From the NCBI GenBank assembly GCA_043777595.1, contig JAYWHT010000038.1, positions 1 to 15,347 on the forward strand: a stretch of DNA of 15,347 bases, written 5' to 3'. Numbering within the stretch: the stretch's first letter is position 1; every line of letters begins with the position of its first letter. Both the position numbers and the translations under genes were made by a program. The stretch comes from JAYVJH01 sp043777595. Its GTDB lineage: Bacteria > Bacteroidota > Bacteroidia > Cytophagales > Spirosomataceae. The notes beneath the pieces were generated by a model that was given only the letters and a program-made list of their open reading frames with translations, ran no database searches and was not told the DNA's origin. This document shows, piece after piece, positions 1-7,009 of the stretch.

Positions 1-3000
1 ACCGCCGCCGACCGCTACCAACGAGATATGGTACCTACTTTTGGCTGGCCAGGGTCTGACAATCTGTTTTCGCATGGCCTCAAAGGGTTCCCAGAACTCG
101 TGCCAGCTATTCCGACAGGCAGGCTCTGGACAGACAGCCCGCAGACAGTACTGGACTATTTAGAAAAAGTAAAAGAACACGAAGCTACGCCCATGAACGC
201 ACTTTGGCGCAAAAATATTTTACATCTGAGCGGTGGTATTTCAGCGTTGGAGCAAAAGTTTTTCAAGGGCTATATGGACGAATTTAAAACCAAAGCCAAG
301 CGGCAATACCTCGGTGCAAAAGTTACGACCATTACCAAAAAAACCGATGAAGCCGTTGAGTATGTCGGTCTTGCCAACGAAATAAACGAAGGCGTGGGTA
401 TGGTTACGCTTTTTGGTCATTCGAGCCTGAGCGTTACAGATATTGACGTGGGTTTTGTGAGCAACGACGTGCTGGGCTACCGCAACAAAGGCCGCTACCC
501 GCTCGTCTATGCCAATGGTTGTGTATTAGGTAATTTTACGTTTGGTATCAAAACATATCCAATAGACTGGGTCGGTACCAAAGACCGTGGCGCAGTGCTG
601 TTTTTGGCACATTCCAATCTGGCATATAGTTTTTCTATCAAGCAATATGCCGATATATTGTACGAAACAATGTTTAATGACAGTACAAATGTGAGCAAAC
701 CGTTTGGCGAAATTCAACAAAAAACCATTCAACGAACACTCAAAGAAAACCCCAACAGCCCCATTCACCGAGCCGATGTCCAAGAGTTTAGTTTACAAGG
801 CGACCCTGCCATTATAGTTTTTCCAGCTACCAAGCCCGACTATTCATTGACCAACAACGATATTAACATTCAGTCACGAAATGGTCAGTCGGTGAGTGGT
901 CTCACAGATTCGCTTGTGGTTCGGGTTGTTGTTTCTAATTTTGGATTATTTCAAAAAGATAACCTTAAAATCCGTCTCAATCGCAGCCTCAAAGACGGCT
1001 CTTCGGTGGCTTATCAGCAAATATTTGGGGCGGTAGCTTACCAAGATACACTGAAAATAACAGTGCCAAACGACCGAAACCAAAGCGGTCTCAATCGGTT
1101 TGAAATAACCCTCGACCCCGACAATGCAGTAGCCGAAATCAATGAAAACAACAACGTAGCAACCCTCGATTTTAACATTCCGACCTTGGGCGCATATCCA
1201 CTGCTACCTGCCGACTACGCCATTGTTCAAACAACCGAAAACGTCCAGCCAACGGTTACGCTCATGGCGCAATCGGTCGATAACCAAAGCCGTATTTATA
1301 GTTTTGAGATAGATACAGTTGCTACTTTTAATAGTGCTTATCGGCAAATACAGAATATTACGAGTACTTTTTTACCAATTTGGAAACCAAATTTATTGAA
1401 TCGAGACAGCACCGTTTATTATTGGCGAGTGCGATACGCCGACCGACCAGCCAGCACCGAAAACGGCTGGGCCGAAAGCTCGTTTACATTCATCAAAAAT
1501 AGTCCCGAAGGCTGGGCGCAACGGCATTCAGCACAGTTTACCAAGGCCAGCCCGTTACAAATAAACTTATCGCAAACCACGCTACCAACTTGGGCGTATC
1601 AGACTGTGAGCGTACCCATAGCGGCATCGCTCAATGGTAATTCAGTCGGTGGTTTTGCACAAGGTTTTTTGCGTAATAGTCTATCAATCAGTAATATATT
1701 GATGGTTGGGCAGGGAAATTGTGGTAACAATAATATTATAATTACTACACTAAAACGAGACAATCTACGGGCTTATTCGGTGCTGCCGACTTATAATTGC
1801 GGCAACCCGCCTTATGCCATCAACGCCCTGCCCGATGTTGAAATTATTAACAACAAATTATTAGAAAAATATATCAATGCCGTACCCGAAGGCGATTATA
1901 TATTGCTGATGACGACAGGCAATATCCAGTTTGACCGCTGGCCAGCCACAGCCAAAACCAAACTGGCAGAGATGGGCGTACCTGCCGAACGATTGGCCGA
2001 GATACGAAGCGGTCGCCCGTATTTGTTTATTGGACAGAAGGGCGCAAAAACGCTGGTCAAAGAATTATTGACTGACCCCGAAGAACTTGCACCGAGTTTG
2101 AAAACTGTGCTTTTAGACAATTATAATTTAAAAAGTACACTTGCAAACGGTCAAATTATATCCTCACTCATTGGCCCTGCAAGTACTTGGAACTATGTTA
2201 CTTGGGCTGCTCCGTCAAAACTCAAAACCCAAAACTCAAAATTAGATGTGATTGGTAGCGATTTGACGGGAAAAGAAACCGTTTTGCTCACTAATCAGAT
2301 GACTAACAAGCTGGATTTGAGCCAGATAGATGCCGTAAGGTTTCCCTTTTTGAAATTGGTTTTAAAATTAAACAATACCTCCGTAAACGACCTTGACCCA
2401 GCCCAGTTCAAAAACTGGCTCGTAACCTACACACCAGTAGCCGAGGGTACGGCCAACGCCAATTTGTTGGGAGGTTTTGAAAAACAAGAAGGCGAAAATT
2501 TTACGGTCAATCTGTCGTTTAAGAATGTATCGAAATATACGTTTAGAGATTCCGTGATTACGCAAGGAACGTTGTACTTGCCTAACGGACAGACGATTAA
2601 AAACCAATTTAGGCTCAATAAACTCAAACCAAACGAAGAGGGGCAGTTTGCTATAACTGTCGAAACATTGGGTCGGGCTGGCGACAATCGGCTGGTTATC
2701 AATTTTAATCCTCGCCTGCAACCCGAACAGACCTATTCCAACAACGTTGTCAATTTACCTTTTACTGTTGTGCCAGACCGTACTCCGCCTACGATGGACG
2801 TAACTTTTGACGAGCAGCAAATCAAAAATGGAGACATTGTTTCGGCACAGCCCACGATTTTGGTGAGAATCAAAGACGAAAATCGGTTTTTGTTCAAACA
2901 AGACACCACTGGCATTGACCTGTTTTTGCAACGGCCTAACCAAGCCCTCCAACGAATCTCACTAAAAAGCCCAGCTATTAAAATCACCCCGGCCAATGGC

Positions 3001-3435
3001 CAAAATCTGTATTTGATTGAGTACAAACCTGGGCTACTGCCCGACGGTATTTATACGCTACGGGTGCAGGGTGCAGATGCCAGCAACAATCGGACTGGGG
3101 TTTATACTATTACTTTTACGGTAGTGAACGAACCCAAAGTACTTACTTTTAAGGTATATCCCAATCCAAGTAACGATGTGCTGTATTTTGAATTTGGTGT
3201 TTCTGGCACAACCGCCCCAGACGAGGCACAGATAATCTTGACAGACTTGGCGGGCCGTACAGTAGCCACTTTTAACCGAGCAGCTCGTGTAGGTATCAAC
3301 AACTGGCTCTGGACAGACAGTAGCGCATTGGCCAACGGCGAATATTTTTATAGACTAATTGTTAGAAAAAACGGGCAGGATTTGCCACTTGACGATGGTA
3401 TAAAGGCTTCGGGGCGAGTTGTGTTGGTGAGATAA
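1..3435 (+). CDS. C25-family (gingipain / PorU2-like) cysteine peptidase with T9SS sorting domain, 5'-partial
   Basis: The reading frame is open from base 1, so the N-terminus lies outside the window; the ATG at 28 is internal. Residues are counted from base 1 (1144 visible). Residues 1-275 are the C-terminal half of a peptidase C25 domain. The catalytic histidine is H140 in FGHSS and the nucleophile C174 in ANGCVLG; the domain closes with LQGDPAIIVFP. Then follow a CARDB-like beta domain (about 279-392), an FN3-like segment (400-505), an ILEI/FAM3-like domain (about 546-692), a second CARDB-like domain (800-920), an Ig-like domain (926-1042), and a type A T9SS sorting domain (1044-1144, YPNP at 1053-1056). 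This architecture matches the proteins called putative T9SS sortase PorU2 in Cytophagales. By family it should be exported to the outer surface and cleave proteins, perhaps T9SS cargo. The PorU2 name is from recalled family pattern; C25 membership is firm. Confidence 0.88.
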   Translation, partial: TAADRYQRDMVPTFGWPGSDNLFSHGLKGFPELVPAIPTGRLWTDSPQTVLDYLEKVKEHEATPMNALWRKNILHLSGGISALEQKFFKGYMDEFKTKAKRQYLGAKVTTITKKTDEAVEYVGLANEINEGVGMVTLFGHSSLSVTDIDVGFVSNDVLGYRNKGRYPLVYANGCVLGNFTFGIKTYPIDWVGTKDRGAVLFLAHSNLAYSFSIKQYADILYETMFNDSTNVSKPFGEIQQKTIQRTLKENPNSPIHRADVQEFSLQGDPAIIVFPATKPDYSLTNNDINIQSRNGQSVSGLTDSLVVRVVVSNFGLFQKDNLKIRLNRSLKDGSSVAYQQIFGAVAYQDTLKITVPNDRNQSGLNRFEITLDPDNAVAEINENNNVATLDFNIPTLGAYPLLPADYAIVQTTENVQPTVTLMAQSVDNQSRIYSFEIDTVATFNSAYRQIQNITSTFLPIWKPNLLNRDSTVYYWRVRYADRPASTENGWAESSFTFIKNSPEGWAQRHSAQFTKASPLQINLSQTTLPTWAYQTVSVPIAASLNGNSVGGFAQGFLRNSLSISNILMVGQGNCGNNNIIITTLKRDNLRAYSVLPTYNCGNPPYAINALPDVEIINNKLLEKYINAVPEGDYILLMTTGNIQFDRWPATAKTKLAEMGVPAERLAEIRSGRPYLFIGQKGAKTLVKELLTDPEELAPSLKTVLLDNYNLKSTLANGQIISSLIGPASTWNYVTWAAPSKLKTQNSKLDVIGSDLTGKETVLLTNQMTNKLDLSQIDAVRFPFLKLVLKLNNTSVNDLDPAQFKNWLVTYTPVAEGTANANLLGGFEKQEGENFTVNLSFKNVSKYTFRDSVITQGTLYLPNGQTIKNQFRLNKLKPNEEGQFAITVETLGRAGDNRLVINFNPRLQPEQTYSNNVVNLPFTVVPDRTPPTMDVTFDEQQIKNGDIVSAQPTILVRIKDENRFLFKQDTTGIDLFLQRPNQALQRISLKSPAIKITPANGQNLYLIEYKPGLLPDGIYTLRVQGADASNNRTGVYTITFTVVNEPKVLTFKVYPNPSNDVLYFEFGVSGTTAPDEAQIILTDLAGRTVATFNRAARVGINNWLWTDSSALANGEYFYRLIVRKNGQDLPLDDGIKASGRVVLVR
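2214..2241 (+). repeat. Imperfect heptanucleotide tandem repeat (4 x NYCAAAA) inside the C25 peptidase gene
   Basis: Four consecutive 7-mers read gtcaaaa, ctcaaaa, cccaaaa, ctcaaaa. They encode an S/K/L/T/Q/N-rich stretch (SKLKTQNSKL) in a linker after the ILEI-like domain. Seven is not a multiple of three, so gain or loss of one unit would shift the frame, while three units (21 bp) would keep it. Confidence 0.7.
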
Positions 3436-3455
3436 TATTAAAAGGTAAGTAACAA

Positions 3456-3486
3456 AAGAAGCCCCGCTCATCGAGCGGGGCTTCTT
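3456..3486 (+). terminator. Hairpin terminator of the C25 peptidase gene
   Basis: A perfect 14-bp inverted repeat (arms 3456-3469 and 3473-3486, 3-nt loop) has a GCCCCGCTC core. It begins 20 bp after the peptidase stop codon. The arms end in AAGAA/TTCTT rather than a long separate T-tract, so transcription termination is inferred from position and stem strength. Confidence 0.8.
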
Positions 3487-3577
3487 GATGTGACAAATAC
3501 AATACAATTAAAACCATCTGAAAGGAAAGAAAGTTTCGGGTTTGAAAAATAGCGCAATAGTTTTGCATAATATTTAC

Positions 3578-3585
3578 TATTTTTG
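3578..3585 (+). promoter_or_regulatory. Bacteroidota -7 promoter box (TAnnTTTG) for the 3589 gene
   Basis: The sequence TATTTTTG matches TAnnTTTG exactly and ends 3 bp before the ATG at 3589. A transcript from it would begin at or almost at the start codon, giving a leaderless mRNA. No well-spaced -33 TTG element was found, so this remains a motif match. Confidence 0.45.
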
Positions 3586-3588
3586 GCC

Positions 3589-3912
3589 ATGCAACAACAA
3601 ATTATCTACGAAGTACGGGTTTCGTACATAGGCAGCCTCAATGAGATACGGACAAGAGAACCTTTTATGGTTTATTTTTCTAATCTCAAAAAAACAATAG
3701 ACAACATCACGGGGCAGTTGGCACTCAACGGTTGGCCTATCAAAATCAATTATACAGCGGTATATCGGGGGCTACAAATTAGAGATGTTTTTCATCAAGA
3801 TTTTGATGTAGCAGGCAACAAGGTTTTTAGGATTACGATTAGTAAAAAAACCTTGAATCCAATTATAGATACACTTGGTATTGACGAAATGCCAGTATTG
3901 AAGAAGAGATGA
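3589..3912 (+). CDS. Small hypothetical protein (107 aa)
   Basis: I do not recognise this protein. It starts best at the ATG at 3589 (MQQQIIYEVRV...); a TTG at 3583 in the same frame lies inside the promoter-like box and is less likely. It is soluble-looking, with no signal peptide or membrane segment. It alternates hydrophobic and polar residues as in a small alpha/beta domain and ends in a basic KKR tail. A hairpin separates it from the gene upstream, so it has its own transcription unit. Its stop lies 4 bp from the stop of the convergent glycosyltransferase, with no hairpin between them. Reading frame and promoter-like box support a real gene; function is unknown. Confidence 0.7.
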   Translation: MQQQIIYEVRVSYIGSLNEIRTREPFMVYFSNLKKTIDNITGQLALNGWPIKINYTAVYRGLQIRDVFHQDFDVAGNKVFRITISKKTLNPIIDTLGIDEMPVLKKR

Positions 3913-3916
3913 AAAT

Positions 3917-5065
3917 TTATATTTTACCAAGTTTCTCAAACTCATCAAGCAAACGTACAGCTACTTTGTTGATGTCATAAAGTTCAAAAACCATTTGCTG
4001 GGCATTGGTTTTGAGTGTTTGGCAGTAGGTTGGGTTTTGCAACATTTTGGTCAATCCTTCAAAAACAGATTCGACAGTTAGCTCTACCTCGTGGGCGGCA
4101 TTGTATTGGGCTACCGTACCATCAAAACCTATGCGCTTGGACACCAACGCAGGTACGCCCGCCGTCATGGCTTCGAGGGCGGCTATCGAAAACCCTTCTG
4201 AATAAGATGGCAACGCAAAAATAGTAGCATCGGATAGTGCTGCTTTTTTGGTCTGGCCCGTTATCATACCAACCATTTTTATGTATTTGTCCAATTGATT
4301 GCCGGCCACAAATCGTTTGGTTTCGGCTTCGTAGCCATCGTCTGGGCCGGCCAACACCAAAATTGTATCTTGGTGTCGTGCCGTGTATTTTTGAAATGCT
4401 GGCAGTAATAAGTCTAAGCCTTTTTTTGCGTTGAGCCGCCCCATAAAAAGCACTATTTTTTGGTCGGTATTTATCACAAATTGTTGTCTGAACGTACCTT
4501 TTGGTGGTAAGTTTGTCAGTTCCGACAGTTGCATTCCGTTTGGAACAATAGCCACGTTGGGGTGCTGATAGCCCAAATAGTTATATAAGTCTGCTTGCTC
4601 GTCGTGGTTATTTATCTGAATCAGATTGGCAGAGCGAAGTAGGCGTTTTTGGAGGAGAACAGAAAATAGTTTTTTTTTTAAATAGCCATTTCTCAAAGCC
4701 CAATGGTCGAGCAAGCCATGAATTGTAATGACTTTGGCTGTATTATTTTTGAATAAAAATGGAGCAATGCTTCCAAAATGAAAAATTCCGTGGCAATGAA
4801 TAATGTCATAACTATTGATATTGGCTCTGAGAAATTGAAAAAGCGCAACAGAAAACTCTGGGAAAATATAGCTGATGGGCGAAGTTCGTTGGCAAACAAT
4901 CACTCTTGCACCTTCGGGAGTTGGGTAAATTTTGTCGTTGGGCGAAGCAGGGCTGAGAATATCAACTTCATGACCCTGTTTGAGAGCAACCGTTGTATGG
5001 TCGAAAATAATACGAGCAGGGCCGCCGACTTCCCAAGTGTAGGCACATATATTCAAAATTTTCAT
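3917..5065 (-). CDS. Glycosyltransferase family 4 (GT-B fold) protein
   Basis: This 382-aa protein has the length and fold signature of GT4 enzymes, which transfer a sugar from a nucleotide-sugar donor to a lipid-linked or polysaccharide acceptor at the cytoplasmic membrane face. The N-terminal acceptor half opens MKILNICAYTWEVGGPARI, the usual GG loop. The donor half contains FMGRLNAKKGLDLLL (207-221), VLAGPDDGYE (237-246) and the E-x7-E motif SEGFSIAALEAMTAGVP (E290 and E298). There is no signal peptide. It stands alone, convergent with the small gene on its 3' side and divergent from the SWIM gene, and is not inside an evident polysaccharide cluster. Acceptor and sugar cannot be predicted. 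The start is the ATG at the head of the conserved N-terminal strand. Confidence 0.92.
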   Translation of the reverse strand: MKILNICAYTWEVGGPARIIFDHTTVALKQGHEVDILSPASPNDKIYPTPEGARVIVCQRTSPISYIFPEFSVALFQFLRANINSYDIIHCHGIFHFGSIAPFLFKNNTAKVITIHGLLDHWALRNGYLKKKLFSVLLQKRLLRSANLIQINNHDEQADLYNYLGYQHPNVAIVPNGMQLSELTNLPPKGTFRQQFVINTDQKIVLFMGRLNAKKGLDLLLPAFQKYTARHQDTILVLAGPDDGYEAETKRFVAGNQLDKYIKMVGMITGQTKKAALSDATIFALPSYSEGFSIAALEAMTAGVPALVSKRIGFDGTVAQYNAAHEVELTVESVFEGLTKMLQNPTYCQTLKTNAQQMVFELYDINKVAVRLLDEFEKLGKI

Positions 5066-5179
5066 GCGGCGAAGTTCGTAGGTTAGAATTTATTTTGCAA
5101 CAAAACGACACTAATAAACGCTAAATTTATAAACTTGTGTCTTATCAAATCCTAACAAACCTTTACCCTACTAATAAAT

Positions 5180-5563
5180 ATGTTTTCCAAAAAAGATGTT
5201 CAGCAACTTGCCAATAGCACGAGTTACCAGCGTGGGCAGTCATATTTTAATAGTGGCTCAGTCAAAAAAATCAAACGAACGGGTAACGTTTTTGAGGCAG
5301 TTGTGCATGGTTCAGAAAAATATGACGTGTCGCTGACATTAGACAAAAAAGAAAACATCGAAGACTACGATTGCGACTGCCCCTACGACTATGATGGTGC
5401 TTGCAAGCACATTGTAGCACTGGGGCTGACGGTTTTGGACCAGACGGCGACAGGCAAAATAAAACAAGATATAGCCCAAACTGTGGACTTTGAAGAGATT
5501 AAGAACCCCAAAATAATATTTACTCAAAGTTTTAAAAAAGCCGATGATAGCCAAAAGATATAG
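5180..5563 (+). CDS. SWIM zinc-finger domain protein, N-terminal segment (127 aa)
   Basis: The SWIM signature CxC-x7-CxH is complete: C65, C67, C75 and H77 in CDCPYDYDGACKH. It is preceded by the usual N-terminal repeat-like region (SYQRGQSYFNSGSV, 15-28), typical of bacterial SWIM proteins that bind zinc through three cysteines and one histidine. The ATG at 5180 has no Shine-Dalgarno sequence. A 114-bp divergent intergenic region separates it from the glycosyltransferase and holds a near match to TAnnTTTG (TAAACTTG, 5130-5137). At 127 aa it could be translated alone, but the frame resumes directly after its TAG, which suggests truncation. Confidence 0.75.
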   Translation: MFSKKDVQQLANSTSYQRGQSYFNSGSVKKIKRTGNVFEAVVHGSEKYDVSLTLDKKENIEDYDCDCPYDYDGACKHIVALGLTVLDQTATGKIKQDIAQTVDFEEIKNPKIIFTQSFKKADDSQKI

Positions 5564-5566
5564 TTT

Positions 5567-6640
5567 TTGAGCCAACTATTACAAACGGACATATCTTTAC
5601 AGCAGGCTTTTATGCAGTTTATGACGGCAATGCAGCAGCCAGTCGTTCAGCCTGTTAATACATCGGTTATCGATATAATTAGTGTCGAAGTCTATGAGGC
5701 TCTGTCCGATTTGTCGTTTGACGAAGACACACTTTCCGAATATTCAGACGATGATGACGACTACGAAGACTACTACGATGACTACGATGAGGGCAGCGAA
5801 AGTGGAGCCGAAACGATGGTTGAGGAAGTACTTGAACCATATAAAAATCAAATAGAGCTTTATCTGAATGAAGGCCGTTTGATTGATGCTTTTACAAATT
5901 GGCTTGGTGTCTATGAGGGTATATTAGCAGCTACCGAACCCCAAGACGACGAGTACGATATGGTGGGAGATTATGTCGAACATAATATTTTAATTTGGGA
6001 TAGTCTCACCCAAAACTCAATCGAGTTACTCACCAAACGGCCTTATGTATCCACGACTATTTGTCAGGTAATAGACTTATTGATAAAACGTTACGAATAT
6101 TTTGAGTCTAAAATAAGCAACGAAGAAGCGTATTTTTATAACCTCAAAAATTTTGAAAAAGTACTCATTAAACTCGTCAATGACCAGGAAACCGCTACTT
6201 ATGTGAAAACACAATTTGAAGCCCCAAAAATGATTGATGTCGATGTCGTTTATGTAATGTTACAGGTGGCAAGGATTTTGAACGATACCGATTATTGGGT
6301 TAAAATTTCGGAAGACTACGCTCAGTTTGATGTAAAAATCGCCATGGAGTTACTTGTGTATTACGTTACTTATTCACAGAGAGAGGCTTTCAAAAAAACA
6401 GCTACACGGGTTTTTCCATTTCATAAAGACGGCATTGATGACCTTATTTTTACAACAATCGGCCATGCCGAAGCACCAGCGTTGTATGTCGATGCACTTC
6501 GCAACTATACCACTCGCAAAAATAGCATCAAGCACTATAAGCAGCTACAGCCGTATTTGTCGGACGAAGACCGAAAACTGTTTGTAGATAAACAAAGGAC
6601 TCGTACCACTCGCTTTTTTATGTCGAACTACTCGAAATAG
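5567..6640 (+). CDS. Middle segment of the SWIM protein gene (acidic/helical region)
   Basis: This segment is in the same frame as the SWIM domain, separated only by the TAG. The only nearby start is a TTG at 5567, 3 bp after that stop and without a ribosome binding site; the first in-frame ATG is at 5612. It has a striking Asp/Tyr/Glu-rich stretch (about residues 52-82 from the TTG), then about 270 residues of predominantly helical sequence without a recognised motif. Its last 13 or so residues (RTRTTRFF...) look out of frame, and the natural continuation is in the next frame. Independent translation is doubtful. Confidence 0.55.
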   Translation: MSQLLQTDISLQQAFMQFMTAMQQPVVQPVNTSVIDIISVEVYEALSDLSFDEDTLSEYSDDDDDYEDYYDDYDEGSESGAETMVEEVLEPYKNQIELYLNEGRLIDAFTNWLGVYEGILAATEPQDDEYDMVGDYVEHNILIWDSLTQNSIELLTKRPYVSTTICQVIDLLIKRYEYFESKISNEEAYFYNLKNFEKVLIKLVNDQETATYVKTQFEAPKMIDVDVVYVMLQVARILNDTDYWVKISEDYAQFDVKIAMELLVYYVTYSQREAFKKTATRVFPFHKDGIDDLIFTTIGHAEAPALYVDALRNYTTRKNSIKHYKQLQPYLSDEDRKLFVDKQRTRTTRFFMSNYSK

Positions 6641-6963
6641 AGCAACGCAACAACGATATTTTGGTTTATTTGACCACTAAATTTAACTGGAACGATTCAA
6701 ACTCAGCCGCTATTTTATCTATTGCTGCCAAATATTTTTCTGGCGAAGCCTTTGAATTGGTTGAGATGCAAGCAGAGCAACTGCTCGACTCTGGGCAGCG
6801 AGGGCGAGGCGTTTATCAGAACATAGCCCAATGGTTGTCGGCACTCAAAAACAACCCAGAACTGCACAAAGCTGTATTGGCTTTTACCAGAGCACTCGTA
6901 ACCGAACACAACCGTTTACCTGCCTTTAAAGATGAATTGAGGCAACAAAAATTGAGTTTTTAG
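6592..6963 (+). CDS. C-terminal segment of the SWIM protein gene, frameshifted (-1)
   Basis: The frame opens after a TAA at 6589-6591 and runs to the stop at 6961-6963. It has no ATG; a TTG at 6661 lies inside sequence that already reads as good protein (SYHSLFYVELLEIEQ upstream of it). This indicates a continuation of the preceding segment rather than a gene with its own start. The content is amphipathic helices ending in HNRLPAFKDELR, a pattern I associate with the C-terminus of SWIM-domain proteins. No slippery heptamer is aligned with the upstream frame, so programmed frameshifting is not supported. Confidence 0.6.
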   Translation, partial: TKDSYHSLFYVELLEIEQRNNDILVYLTTKFNWNDSNSAAILSIAAKYFSGEAFELVEMQAEQLLDSGQRGRGVYQNIAQWLSALKNNPELHKAVLAFTRALVTEHNRLPAFKDELRQQKLSF

Positions 6964-6976
6964 AATAGTAAGTAAT

Positions 6977-7003
6977 GAAGCCTTCGCTTTGAGCGAAGGC
7001 TTC
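6977..7003. terminator. Bidirectional hairpin between convergent genes
   Basis: A perfect 12-bp inverted repeat (GAAGCCTTCGCT / AGCGAAGGCTTC, loop TTG) lies 13 bp after the SWIM gene stop and 6 bp before the stop of the convergent ceramidase-like gene. It could serve both. Neither side has a strong T-tract. Confidence 0.72.
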
Positions 7004-7009
7004 GGTTAG

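Larger units (their letters stand above)
5180..6963 (+). pseudogene. SWIM zinc-finger protein gene, apparently interrupted by a stop codon and a frameshift
   Basis: Three consecutive open segments read as one about 595-aa protein. The first (5180-5563) carries the SWIM finger. After a TAG at 5561-5563 the same frame continues immediately through an acidic, helical region to 6640. Near 6590-6600 coding character moves to the -1 frame, which runs without interruption from 6592 to 6963. Adding one A to the short A run at 6594-6596 would join the last two segments. The C-terminus (HNRLPAFKDELR) resembles the ends of other SWIM proteins (from memory). Either the gene has decayed or the assembly contains two errors. 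SWIM proteins are predicted zinc- and DNA/protein-binding factors. A terminator hairpin follows. Confidence 0.65.

Noticed and set aside
3583..3591. TTG at 3583 as the start of the small orphan gene
   Set aside because: It falls inside the TAnnTTTG box and adds only two residues before a normal ATG.
4778..5086. 102-codon plus-strand frame opposite the glycosyltransferase
   Set aside because: It lies entirely over conserved GT4 coding sequence and has no recognisable protein features.
5561..5563. TAG read as a sense codon (recoding)
   Set aside because: prfA in this window encodes a normal PVT-type RF1 and itself ends in TAG, so TAG is an ordinary stop in this organism.
6585..6605. Programmed -1 ribosomal frameshifting in the SWIM gene
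   Set aside because: The sequence AAACAAAGG resembles a slippery site, but the heptamer is not in register with the upstream codons (GAT AAA CAA AGG). No strong downstream stem was seen, and a separate upstream TAG already interrupts the gene.
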